A stretch of 64,000 nt of DNA from Symbiodinium natans. Its lineage: Eukaryota > Sar > Dinophyceae > Suessiales > Symbiodiniaceae. Under the pieces are notes generated by a model that saw nothing but the letters and a program-made list of their open reading frames with translations, did no database searches and had not been told where the DNA came from. The stretch's first letter is position 1, and the number at the start of each line of letters is the position of its first letter. The position numbers were made by a program, and so were the translations under genes. The stretch is taken from contig CAJNDS010002325.1 of assembly GCA_905221605.1 (NCBI GenBank), positions 370,340 to 434,339 on the forward strand, read 5' to 3'. This document shows positions 12,151 to 22,662 of the stretch, in pieces.

Positions 12151-12991
12151 GAGCATTGTGGCCGCAGGGCTCCGGAGTTCAGTGGGAGGAGACTGCCGGT
12201 GCTGCGACCCTCCGACGGCACTTCCAGCGCATCCGCAAGCCAGACAATGCCGTCGTAGGGGCTTCGGAGGTCGCAGCTTCTGTTTCCACCTCGAGTGTCG
12301 GAATGCCCAGCGTCTCAGGATGGCGCTGGCGCACTTCCTCTACTACCACTCCAAAGGCAGTGATGCCGATTTCATTCTTCAGCCCGCGCCTCGGTTCTCT
12401 CTCCGCGGTACTAGCAGTTGCGGCTTAGGTTGCTTGCGGGGGTGGCAACTGCATTGGGGTGGTGCAGGTTGAAGTATCGACTGACAGCCAGCCGACTGTC
12501 TCTCCGGACTCTCCTGAAGACCTACGGCGCAGTACCGGCTTCGGCCCATCTCCCAGCCAGATTTTCCTAAAGCACCTCCTTCGAGGCTCTTCAAGTTTTG
12601 TCTCTCCAGTGCTCAGGACACACACACATGAAATACACTCAGCCGAGGATCCAAAAGGTTCAAGTGGCACTATTCAAAACCACCTGCCAGACGTCAGAAC
12701 TCGCCAGTACCACAGGCATTCGAGCCTCTGTTCTACGTGTCTAGTCGAGGTGCGTGGGGGGAATGGCAACCAGTACAATTTGTGCCATGGCCGCAAGGTT
12801 TTGAGCTGTTGTTGCTCCCATGCCATGCTTCGCACCCCCAACCCTCATGCGAGGCACAATCCGTATGCCCCGTTCCCTGGTGGATCGGACACTGGCATGG
12901 GCTTCACGTATCTACGGATCCTGTGCAGCAGTGAGTTTTCGTTTCTATTGAGCTTGAAACCTTAAAAGCTTGCGCCTGGACAGTCTTTGCT

Positions 12992-13149
12992 ATGCACAGG
13001 ATGATCCACACCGCAAGCACCGCATGGACGGGGCTACTCATGCTTTATCAAGCCACGGAGGACGACCCAGTCTTTGCGCGGCTTGGCCGGCACAAGTGGA
13101 CCACCATGTTCGGGCCGACGTGCCGTTCCGTGAAGGTCTGCTAACCCGA
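12992..13149 (+). CDS. Coding-like exon of an unrecognised gene (part 3)
   Basis: Starting at the ATG at 12992 the frame is open to a TAA near 13144. It has natural-looking composition, including MIHTASTAWTGLLMLYQ and DPVFARLGRHKWTTMFG. The Met may be internal if this is a downstream exon. A weaker exon-like stretch (MALAHFLYYHSKGSDADF) lies at about 12320-12373. No family is recognised. Confidence 0.3.
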
Positions 13150-13487
13150 TGAGGCTGGATGGCGCCCGGGCCTCAGCTGTCAGGACGCGAGGATCACGAA
13201 AGAGTCCGAGAAGTGACTATCTAGTGACTCGTGCAAAGCTGGTGCAAGCCCAGTGCAGTCAGGGATGGGATCTGAGGAAGTTCCTGTTGGCGGTGCAGGC
13301 TGTCTCCCAGTGCAGGCCCTTTTCAAGGGCATACCGGCATACCTCATTTGACAGAAGCTGCCGTTGCCTGTGTTCTGCTTTGCGAGAGGATCCCCCAGCT
13401 GCCGCAATCTCCACCCAGTGCTTGGGGCCCCAATGAGTCACGACTGCTTGTTTCCCTAGGAAGTGTTTCAGGTGTTTTCCTACTTGG

Positions 13488-13525
13488 CGCTCTGAGCTTC
13501 ACAAGGTAAGCTCAGAGTGCCTACC
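13488..13525. other. Short stem-loop
   Basis: GGCGCTCTGAGCTT and AAGCTCAGAGTGCC are inverted copies (one mismatch) around an 8-nt loop. Function unknown. It could be a decayed MITE end. Confidence 0.6.
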
Positions 13526-14334
13526 TACCTTTGCTACAGTGCTTGCTTGGGCGCGCTATGTGCTCTGTAGTGAATTCGTAAGGCGGGCGTCCAGCCCGAG
13601 ACGAGAGGGCGCGCTGGTTTTTGTGCAACTCGTGGATTTTTCAAACGAGTTGCGCCAGTTGATTGTCGGCTGTTTCTGCAAAACATAAAGCCAAACTTCC
13701 TGTTCCTTTGCAAGAACACGCCAGCGTCGTTTCTTGACTCTGCGTGTGTTGAGGCGAGTCATGTAATCTCGTCAGGCAAATTGCAAAGTGGCCACTTGTC
13801 TGAAGATCAGGGTGGCCGCTACCTGCTACCGTCACGTTTGCACAAAGATTGCAATCATCGCGAGAAAATCGTCTGTCGAGCTGGCTTCATCACCGTGGAA
13901 CGAGCATCACAAAGAAGGTAGAAAGATGTCGCTGTTGAGTTGGAAATAGTTTCAAGCTCATTGTAGCAGCTTTGCAGCTGGAAACCCAAGGCAGTATAGT
14001 GCATCTAGTTAAAGTCCCTTTCCCCCGCGCTGAAAGACCGTGACACCCCTCTGCAGGCGTAGTACAGGGCAGAACTTGTGTGGTGCCTCTGTTGCTCAAG
14101 AGCATTGGGCGAGTACGACCCGTTTGATAGCTGTACCTCTCAACGAATCTGTTTGCATCTGGAACAAGAGGCATTGAGTCTCCAAACTCTCCGCTCCAGG
14201 CTGACGAAGGCCTCCGCATAAATCTTGCCCGGCAAGACGACGCCGCGGGGCAGCCCAGCGTTCCGGTACCTTTTGCGTGCGCGGGCCGCAAAGGGCGTTA
14301 GTGGAAGATTTGGGAAACAGCAACAGCAACCAAC

Positions 14335-14446
14335 CATGGGGACCAAATGAACCCTAAAAGGGTTTATGGCTCATATTCCCCTTAACCGGAATTACCGTAG
14401 TATAGGGGTAGATGACCCCAATTTTAGGGTTCATTTCTTCCCCAAG
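14335..14446. mobile_element. MITE D (single copy, inverted ends)
   Basis: About 112 bp. The left end CATGGGGACCAAATGAACCC and the reverse complement of the right end (CTTGGGGAAGAAATGAACCC) match over most of 26 bp. The interior is AT-richer. No clear target duplication. The non-autonomous DNA transposon assignment is inferred from form alone. Confidence 0.6.
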
Positions 14447-14526
14447 GAACAGGCTGCAGCCTGCTGCTGAGGTGCTTGCAGCCTGCAAGATCTCGTTTGA
14501 GGCCTCTCCGGCACTGCTTTTGTGCA

Positions 14527-14585
14527 GGTTTAGGGTTTAGGGTTTAGGGTTTAGGGTTTAGGGTTTAGGGTTTAGGGTTTAGGGT
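14527..14585 (+). repeat. Interstitial telomere-type array (TTTAGGG)n
   Basis: Eight perfect heptamers. Confidence 0.98.
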
Positions 14586-14895
14586 CATGATCTTCAGGGC
14601 TTTTGTCACTTGAGCTTCGGTAGTCTTGTCCTGCTATGCCGGGAGATGAAGCCGCGGCTAGTGATCTATTCAGTCGGTGCCCTCGGCTAGGGACATGGCA
14701 GCTGCCAAATCCTGCGGGGCGACGAGAGCCCCTTTGCGTTGCTGGAGTGGGAGGCGCTACAGGCCCAGCGAATCCTAAGGCCATACTAAAAAACCACTCC
14801 AAAGCCATTCTAAAACCACTCCAAAACCTCTGCACCTTTGCGTCAAGCATCGTAATCCCTTGACACGGAAACCTTTGAAGCTTGTTTTTCTCTCT

Positions 14896-15058
14896 AGCTC
14901 GCTCTCTCTCTCTCTTTCCCTCTCCCTCCTCCCTCCTCTCTTTCTCTTTCTCTTTCTCTTTCTCTTTCTCTTTCTCTTTCTCTTTCTCTTTCTCTTTCTC
15001 TTTCTCTTTCTCTTTCTCTTTCTCTTTCTCTTTCTCTTTCTCTTTCTCTTTCTCTTTC

Positions 15059-15101
<43 letters not shown>

Positions 15102-15118
15102 TTTTCTCTTTCTCTTTT

Positions 15119-15153
<35 letters not shown>

Positions 15154-15165
15154 CTCTCTCTCTCC
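14896..15165 (+). repeat. (TTTCTC)n satellite with CT-rich flanks
   Basis: A near-perfect hexamer array from about 14938 to 15090, then TTTTCTC and CT variants. Leu/Phe, Ser/Phe and Lys/Glu frames through it are artefacts. Confidence 0.97.
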
Positions 15166-16354
15166 GGCTAGCTCTCTCGATCTCTCGCTCTCTCTCCCTC
15201 TCCCTCCTTCCCTCCCTCGACATATATACATATATAGGAGCAGCGAGGTTCAGCCGCTCGGGTCCGCAGAACAGAGGGTGCTTGATCCGGAGTCGCGCGC
15301 GCGTTCTCTTACTCGCAACCGACAATGTTCTGCCTCGGTGCGGACCAGCGGCAAGTCCACACGTGAAGTTTGAGCCAGTGAGATAACCAGGTTCCAGGCG
15401 CGATCTGTGCAAGCTTTTGTTGTGCATTTGAGTTGGAGGCGGGCCCTTATCCAGCGAGTTTGTGAAAGCATGCATCTGAAAGCTCGCCAGAACATCTCAA
15501 ACCCATCCCTGTGCCAACTTTGACTGTCCAGAGTCGGGAATCTTCACCAGTCCATATCAAAAAGGCAACCAATCATGCGACGAGCATGCCGTCAGGGAAA
15601 CATTGAGATGCAAGATCGGCAAAAAAATTGACCGAGAGAAGAAGACAAGTGTGGATAAGCATTGCTCCTGCTTCTGTTTCTGGCTACCCACATTCCTTTG
15701 TTCCCACCTCTTCCGGTGGTGTATGTCTGCTTTCGTGCCTTGCCCCCCTCCTCTCTTGCACCTATCCCTGGCGGTTGTGTCACTTCAGCTTTGACCACCT
15801 CTGTGCTAGTTTCGGTTCCTGAGCCCCCCTCCTGCACTTCCTATTTCCCTTTCTCCTTCTGCTTCGTGTCCTTCGCTGCTTGGTTCTTCTTGGCTTTGTT
15901 TGCGGTTGCGCTGTTGTTCTCCGCTTCCTTTATGCCTGTTCTTCTTCTGCCCATGGTGTCCGCGAACTTCTCATCTCCGATTCTTGTCCTTTCTTATCTT
16001 CCAAGCCCTGTCACTGGCACCTGCCGCTGCCAGCGTAGTGCCAAGCAGACCGATGCGGATGTCCGATTTAGTTTGCGAGCGTTTCCGCGTTCATCAGTTT
16101 CAGAGGACTGAAGGCTCCTGCTGTTTCGGGTTCAGCATTTGTTTGAGCCCCAGCTTTCTGTAACTGCAACAGTATGCAGTACCCAGCGCTCATTCATTTT
16201 TTGCGTCGTCTGTGTGAACTGTGAGTTTGTGAGGAGTGTTGTGTTTTGCACGTTTTTCCTTTTGCACGTTTTTCCTTTGCACCAACGCAGTGAGTTGGCC
16301 TGGGCATAGCAAGAGAAAGAGTCTCATTGAGCCTCCTTCTCTTTCGCTTGTGCA

Positions 16355-16640
16355 GAGCAGAGCCTGAAGCTGTTGGCCTGTACCAGTTCCCAAAGAAAGC
16401 CCCAAGAGGAGTCATGACCATCTGACCTTTGACCCATCCGAAAGCATATGCCTTTGCCAGGCACGGGCGAGCTGGCTTCGATGGAGATCCGTTCCTTCCT
16501 CGGGAGCCCGTGTGGCTTATCCAGCATGTGCCAGCCGCTGCTCCTTCTGCGCCCCTCTGAAGGCCGGGCCGGGCAGCTTCGTCCTACGCAGTCGACTGGG
16601 CGTGCTGCTGCAGGTCTGGATCTTCAAGTCATGATGTCAT
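16355..16640 (+). CDS. Coding-like exons, unrecognised
   Basis: Possible exons: about 16353-16425 (AEPEAVGLYQFPKKAPRGV), then 16433-16555 in another frame (THPKAYAFARHGRAGFDG, then PREPVWLIQHVPAAA), and 16560-16630 (GSFVLRSRLGVLLQVWIF). Composition looks like coding sequence, but no domain is recognised and the splice joints were not resolved. Confidence 0.25.
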
Positions 16641-17699
16641 TACAGCGGTTGCGCTGAGCCGTGGTGTTTCAGGTGACAGGAGGCTTCGATGGTGTGCGGC
16701 TTATCCCCATGCAGCTGATGCCACATAGATCAAGCGTGATCACACGGACCGTGTTGCCATCAAAGGCGAGGACGGTCGGCTTCACGTGCAAGATGCTCGT
16801 AAGCAATCCGTGGCAGAGGCGACGCTCTGCAGGCGCGCAGTGGCTGTGAGCCTGTTGCGGGTTTCCGAAAATAGTACCCTTTTGGAAATGCCCTGTTGAC
16901 TTGTAATTCGAGATGCACCAGGGGAGCCGGAAGCCTGCCCGACACCCTTCACGTCCAGGCACGCCCCGTAGCTTCCACGTTAAGGTGCTTAGGTTCTCGG
17001 TTCTGGTGCTGCTGCATATGGCCAGGGAGCTACTTCCGAGCGGCTAGGGATAGACAACACCAACCTTAAGTCCTCAACCCGAATGTCTTGGGGTCAGCTC
17101 CTAGTGGCAGCTTCAGGGAGAATTGTGGGGTGTAGTCCATGCTGCGGACTTAGAGCCGGCGAGCCGCGCACGCACTGGCAACCTTTGTGATCTCTCGAGG
17201 CTTGTGATTTGTGTGGGTTGGTTTAAGGTTTGAGGCTTAGGGTCTAGGGGTTCGGGGTTTAGGGCTAGGGCCCGCCGTGTTGGATGGATGTTTCCACGTG
17301 TAAGAACGGTTCCTGCAGAGAGAAGCCTTGATCGTGCATATTTCCCACAGGCTTTCATCCATCTTGCCATGCGCCAGCACTGAGAGTTCCTGGGGATCCC
17401 AAAGCTGTGCACCAGCCCAACAATGGCCAGGGAAAGAATGCTGATGGCGGACCCTTTGTCTGAAGTGATGTGGTCTTTCACTGTCCAGAGACGCTGGCCG
17501 GTTGCCAGAACGATGGGCATTGGTCTGGATTTCATAAACAACGATACCAACCAGTATAACTATCACAGCGAACCGCACTTATGCTGATGCGTTTCGTGGC
17601 TTGTTGATCTGTGAGAGATGGTTCCAGCCTGGTTGTCCCGGAGCAGCAAAAGGTGGTAATGCTTGCACGTACCTATCCTAAATTCACCCTGAACTATGA

Positions 17700-17999
17700 T
17701 TCCTAAACCTAAACCCCTAAACCCCTAAAATCCCCTAAAATCCCCTAAAATCCCCTACAATCCCCTAAAATCCCCTAAAATCCCCTAAAATCCCCTAAAA
17801 TCCCCTAAACTCCCCTAAACTCCCCTAAACCCCTAAACCTCTAAACCCCTAAACCCCTAAACCCCTTGAACCCCTTAACCCCTTAACCCCTTAACCCCTT
17901 AACCCCTTAACCCCTTAACCCCTTAACCCCTTAACCCCTTAACCCCTTAACCCCTTAACCCCTTAACCCCTTAACCCCTTAACCCCTTAAACCCTAATC
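17700..17999 (-). repeat. Telomere-variant array with 8- and 10-bp units
   Basis: The array starts as TCCCCTAAAA decamers, passes through CCCCTAAA, and becomes a homogeneous CCCCTTAA octamer tract (about 16 units, 17866-17990). The G-rich strand is the - strand. The unit changes step by step along the array. Confidence 0.95.
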
Positions 18000-18142
18000 C
18001 CTACCCCCCCTACACCGTAGGGGCAAATAGGTTTGTGTGCACAAGACAATTCTGCGCTTGGGAGGTGGTGAGTTCTGGGGCAACGGACTTGGGCCTTGTC
18101 TTGGCGGTTTTGCTGGCAGTGGACCGCCTGCAGGCCTGCGGA

Positions 18143-18414
18143 GAACCCTAAACCCTAAACCCTAAACCCTAAACCCTAAACCCTAAACCCTAAACCCTAA
18201 ACCCTAAACCCTAAACCCTAAAGGCTAAACCCTAAACCCTAAAGGCTAAACCCGAAACCCGAAACCCTAAACCCTAAACCCTAAACCCTAAACCCTAAAC
18301 CCTAAACCCTAAACCCTAAACCCTAAACCCTAAACCCTAAACCCTAAACCCTAAACCCTAAACCCTAAACCCTAAACCCTAAACCCTAAACCCTAAACCC
18401 TAAACCCTAAACCC
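18143..18414 (-). repeat. Interstitial telomere-type array (CCCTAAA)n
   Basis: Nearly forty heptamers with a few AAAGGCT and CCCGAAA variants near 18222-18268. The G-rich strand is the - strand. Confidence 0.98.
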
Positions 18415-18654
18415 ACAGCTTCTGGACAACTATTGTTGGCTCTTGCTGGTTTCATGCGGTGTATGGCGGTGGCAGGGGTTTTGGGCTCAGGGCTGCAAGG
18501 GACTCGATGGCTTTGCAGGGGAGCATGTTCTTTTCCACTCACTTTCTTGCTCCCGCCCGCGTCCGCCCGGCGTCCACCCCACGTCTGCTCCGCCCCCTGC
18601 CCGCGTCCGGCAGGCCGTCTGTTAAGAGGGTTCATGGGTTTCTTTTAGGTTTTG

Positions 18655-18925
18655 GGAAGGGAAGAACCGAAATCAAGTCATGACAATGTAACCACAGCCA
18701 ATGACTCCTATGAGTCTAGGCTCGCTTGGGCTTGGAAGGGAAACACCGAAAACAAGTCATGACAATAGCGCCAATGTCAATGACTCAAAATCAGGATCTT
18801 CTAGTTTGCGAAGGGAAGGACTGCAAACAAGTCATGGCTAGCCAATGCCAATGACTGACAGGACTGAGGCTCATTTTAACGCCGAAAACAAGTCACGACA
18901 ATGTCCACGATTCAAAATAACAAGA
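18655..18925 (+). repeat. Four degenerate ~75-80-bp direct repeats
   Basis: Each unit carries AGGGAAG..ACCGAAAACAAGTCATG, with ACAAT and CCAATGACT shortly after. Copies begin near 18655, 18737, 18815 and 18880. Within a unit, AGTCATG and CAATGACT are an imperfect inverted pair, so each copy could fold into a small hairpin. Confidence 0.7.
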
Positions 18926-19212
18926 CTCCTGGAAGTTTCCAACAGGCACTCAGTCAATGCGGTCTCCGAGCAGAAGCGGAGTGGGAATTGCAGGACCACA
19001 GGAGACAAGGGCAAAGCTTTGCGCCGCAGAACACACACGCCCCCTAGGAAACAGAGAAAAAAAAAGTTTCTCCGATTCATACGAGGAGAATGCATGTCGA
19101 AAGCAAAACAGACAATAAAGAGGATTTCGCCGTTGTCACGCGCGTAGACAGCTGGGATCTTGCAGCGTCTGGCTTTTCCGGGCTGGAGTTCAAGGTCGAC
19201 GCAGAGAGAAAG

Positions 19213-19281
19213 TACTAACAGTCCTTAATCGGGATTTTAGTACCCCCATTGTAATTAATCCCTATAATTAAGGACCGTAAC
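19213..19281. mobile_element. Small hairpin element related to MITE A
   Basis: AACAGTCCTTAATCGGGATT at the left end is inverted at the right as AATCCCTATAATTAAGGACC. The motif AACAGTCCTTAA is shared with the MITE A copies at 20090 and 26697, but the outer GGATGTTCCCC ends are missing. Confidence 0.6.
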
Positions 19282-19429
19282 CTGCCAGGCTTCCAGGACT
19301 TCTTCGTGAGATGGCTTGCGATGACCGAGAGATGGCTTGTGATGACCGAGTGGGCCATCCGGTTTCTCTAAGAAATTTTCCTTCGTGGAGGCCCCGGGGG
19401 CCAGGCACGCCCGAGTTGCATGCGATTGC

Positions 19430-19552
19430 CGTTGCATTTGCAAGACCCCCATCAGCTGTAGTTGTGAAGACTGAGATATGCCACCTCTACAGCGATGGCC
19501 GCTTCTCGATTCGTGCGGAAACAAGGAAGTACCGACGGTGTGCAAGGGGCTA
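19430..19552 (+). CDS. Coding-like exon, unrecognised
   Basis: Open frame containing CHLYSDGRFSIRAETRKYRR. The pattern of a strand, DGRFSI and a following Arg-rich strand resembles the LON substrate-binding fold, but one exon is not enough to assign it. The frame stops at 19551-19553, after a possible splice donor. Confidence 0.25.
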
Positions 19553-19902
19553 GTGTGCCGACCGTCCTTGTGCTGTTGCCACGTGGCGAGTAGCTTGGCT
19601 TGGAAGGGCTCAAGATGCGCCATTGGGCGCATGTGTGCGTGTGTGAAGTTCATGCTAAAGTTGTAAAAGGTCATCCTCCTGAATCCTCCTGCGCACCGAA
19701 GCCGCTTGCTTGGAAGCATGCCAGGCTGTAGTTTCGGTCATACTGCGCTCCGCAGCTGTTTTTGCTACGCCAACAGCAGCAGCTTCAGAAAACGTCAGGC
19801 AGTGACCCTTCCAAACTCTACAGGGCCTCAGCCTACCCCAAAACCCAGGCGTTGACCCCTCAGCCGCAAAACCCCAATCTCTACAAAGCATGGTCCCCAA
19901 GC

Positions 19903-19976
19903 CCTAAACCCTAAACCCTAAACCCTAAACCCTAAACCCTAAACCCTAAACCCTAAACCCTAAACCCTAAACCCTG
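19903..19976 (-). repeat. Interstitial telomere-type array (CCCTAAA)n
   Basis: About ten heptamers. Confidence 0.98.
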
Positions 19977-20089
19977 AAGAGGATCCCAGTCCTGCGATGG
20001 GATGAGCAGAAGCGACGTTAGCCACGATGCTGGAGCCGGTGCCGTTTCGGTGTCTGGCCGTAGCCTTATTGCAGGCTTCGAGGGCATAC

Positions 20090-20192
20090 CTTGGGATGTT
20101 CCCCCTTCTTCGAACAGCCCTTACTAGGGATTCTAGCAGGGGGGGTACTATAGTCCCTATTGAGGACTGTTAGTATGAGGGGGAACATCCCA
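20090..20192. mobile_element. MITE A, copy 1, with 8-bp target duplication
   Basis: The left end CTTGGGATGTTCCCCC and the right end GGGGGAACATCCCA are inverted. Pairing continues imperfectly inward (AACAGCCCTTACTAGGGAT against the inverse of GTCCCTATTGAGGACTGTT). The element is flanked on both sides by GGGCATAC (20082-20089 and 20193-20200), a clean 8-bp target-site duplication. About 103 bp with no coding capacity. An 8-bp duplication fits hAT-type and some other cut-and-paste transposases, and the superfamily is left open. Confidence 0.85.
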
Positions 20193-20436
20193 GGGCATAC
20201 GAGGTCCGAAGGTTCTCAACATACCTACCTGTCCTGGAAAAATGGATGGATTCCCTATGTTAATCACTGGTGCAGTGCAAGTTTGGTGCCGCCAGTACCC
20301 GTGGCAAATAGCTTTATTGAGGTTCCCGCCGAAGCAGCAGAGCTCTTTGTGGGAGAGGATGGCATGGCGGTCAGGCGCTGAGGTCCCTGAACCAAGGCCC
20401 AGAGCCCAAAGTAGGATTCACACGGAGATTACGGGG

Positions 20437-20473
20437 TTTGGGGTTTAGGGTTTCGGGTTTAGGGTTTAGGGTG
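20437..20473 (+). repeat. Short TTTAGGG array
   Basis: Four to five degenerate telomere-type heptamers. Confidence 0.9.
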
Positions 20474-20599
20474 TTTTGCTGCAACTGCTATTCCTGCTAC
20501 AACTGCTACTGCCGCTCCTGTCCGAGGAGTAGCACATGAGCACATTGGTAGGCTTACTAATGCTCCCACCAGTACTACTTTTACTTCTTCTGCTTCTAC

Positions 20600-20735
20600 T
20601 GTTCATGCTCTTCCTCGTACTCGTGCTTGTACTCTTACGTGTACTCGTACTTGTACTCGTACTTGTACTCGTACTTGTACTCGTACTTGTACTCGTACTT
20701 GTATTCGTACTTGTACTCGTACTTGTACTGTACTT
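20600..20735 (+). repeat. 12-bp tandem repeat GTACTCGTACTT
   Basis: About ten dodecamers, GTACTCGTACTT with minor variants. Leu/Val frames across it are artefacts. Confidence 0.95.
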
Positions 20736-20881
20736 AGTGTAGTTCCTTGAAAAGAAGGTAAACCAGCATAATGACTATAATTCTTACTGCTTGTACTACT
20801 TTTTACCACGCTTCATACTTTTACCATGCAGGTTGCGAACTGGCGTCTCAGTAGGGTCTTGTAAAGCCTGCCTGTGTCGAA

Positions 20882-20920
20882 GGTTTAGGGTTTAGGATTT
20901 AGGGTTTAGGGTTTAGGGTA
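20882..20920 (+). repeat. Short TTTAGGG array
   Basis: About five heptamers, one with TTTAGGA. Confidence 0.92.
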
Positions 20921-21762
20921 AAGGCAGAAAGGGGTCTTAAGGAGTAAGGCTGCTAGGTGCTCTCAAATCTCAGGCGTTTCAGGCACTTGACGGTTTAAGG
21001 TTTTTAGATGGACCTGCTCGATTCTTGTGTTCCTCTCGTTTTCCGACTCATGCCGGCTTGGGCCAGCTCAACAAAGTATCCTCCCAGCCCAGGTTTTGTT
21101 GGCAAGCATAAGGATTGAAGTGGCTTGAATTGGGGAAAGGCATCTTGGTTCTCTGAGGTTGGACGAGTGGCTCACGCGCATGCCACTTAGAGGGACATGC
21201 TGTACGAACCTTCCTTCATACATCAGCTGATTCGTGGCGGGGGCCTGCACTTCAGGTCCGGGGCCAACATCTCCGTGTCCGATGCTGCTTGCCGGTCTAT
21301 GGATTAAGGTTTAGCTTTTAGGGTTCTTTTTCTGTTTTGCAGCTCTGTGGACTTCGCGGCTCGTGGGTTTGAGGATGGAAACACCCCTCCATCTCTGACC
21401 GATCGGATTGTGACGGTCCGGGGTACCCAGCAGGCGCAACAGGCGCATGATGGGCCAAGCGTCATGTGAGTTGAGTGGGGCGAGTGTATGTATGTATGGC
21501 AGGCGGCCTGTCGGCTGATTATCGAGCGCTTCTACGAAGCCCAGAAGGTGACATGCAAGCAGTAGTGCCCAGTCATTCATGCGAGGACCGCGAGGGTGTG
21601 AGAGCCATCATACTTCAGATCTGCTGACGCTAGGTGCAAGGTGAAGACATTGGTGTCTTCATTCTGCTAGTGCCCTCTGCGCTGGCCACTACCATGGGCT
21701 CAGATGGCACCTTGCTTGCAATCTCCGAACCGTTAGTCCATGTTGGCACGAGCACTCATGGA

Positions 21763-21809
21763 ACCTAAACCCTAAACCCTAAACCCTCAACCCTAAACCC
21801 TAAACCCTG
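21763..21809 (-). repeat. Short CCCTAAA array
   Basis: Six to seven heptamers, one CCCTCAA variant. Confidence 0.95.
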
Positions 21810-21947
21810 TGCGGCTGGTAAGGAACTCTCAGCAAAATTATGGAGCTATCGGGCGCTGAGCTTGCTGTCCAGGTGCCGATGTCAGCAGAACTCTGTCACC
21901 TTTTACAGCTTGTTTCAGTTTCGCGTCTGTTCCACAAGTTGGTGCTT

Positions 21948-22058
21948 CCCAGATCTTCCAAAACCCCCTTAACTAAGGTATATACCCTAGTTCATAATAA
22001 GGATCCTTAGTATAAATGAGGGTATATTCCTTAGTTAAGGGGTTTTGGAAGATCTGGG
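21948..22058. mobile_element. MITE E: near-perfect 40-bp terminal inverted repeats
   Basis: The 111-bp element begins CCCAGATCTTCCAAAACCCC and continues CTTAACTAAGGTATATACCCT. The right arm is the inverse over about 40 bp with two differences. The interior is AT-rich, with a small AAGGATCCTT palindrome. It would fold into a long hairpin. No open frame and no certain target duplication. Confidence 0.8.
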
Positions 22059-22195
22059 TTCCAGTGCAGTGGGGGGTAGGAAGCCATCACTGGAACCGAA
22101 GACCGGCCAGTTCGAATCGTTGCCCCGGCGGTCTTTGTGCCCAACTTCGAGCCTTCGGTCTTTGGCCTTCGGGGTTGTTGAAGCTGACATCCCCC

Positions 22196-22492
22196 TGAAC
22201 CCTCAACCCTAAACCCTAAACCCTGAACCCTGAACCCTGAACCCTGAACCCTTAACCCTGAACCCTAAACCCTAAACCCTAAACCCTCAACCCTGAACCC
22301 TGAACCCTGAACCCTGAACCCTAAAGCCAGGTGGGCAGTTTCGAGGCAACGGTGTTAGCCGCCACGCGTCTCGGCGCCTGGGTCCAGGCAGGCTGGGGGT
22401 CCCTTCACGCCCACTCCCTAAACCCGAAACACTAAACCCTAACCCTAAACCCTAAACCCTAAACCCTAAACCCTAAACCCTAAACCCTACTC
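22196..22492 (-). repeat. Two CCCTAAA/CCCTGAA arrays
   Basis: Arrays at 22196-22325 and 22425-22492 separated by about 100 bp of unique sequence. The first mixes CCCTAAA, CCCTGAA and CCCTCAA blocks, suggesting local homogenisation of variants. Confidence 0.95.
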
Positions 22493-22662
22493 CCTACTCC
22501 CTTCTGGGGTTTGGGCAGTTCCGGTGTGTGGATTTAGCAGTGTTTCGCAAAGAGGTGCACCGTTTCCCAGGCTTTTCGGGCCGGGCGACCCTTCTTTAGT
22601 GCACTCTTGGCTTAGAGATTCGGCTGGAGGGCGACTTTGCCAGAGGTTGCACAGCTCCCCTC

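Noticed and set aside
14572-15475. Lys/Glu-, Phe/Ser- and Leu/Phe-rich frames up to 219 codons
   Set aside because: Direct products of the TTTCTC satellite and its CT-rich flanks.
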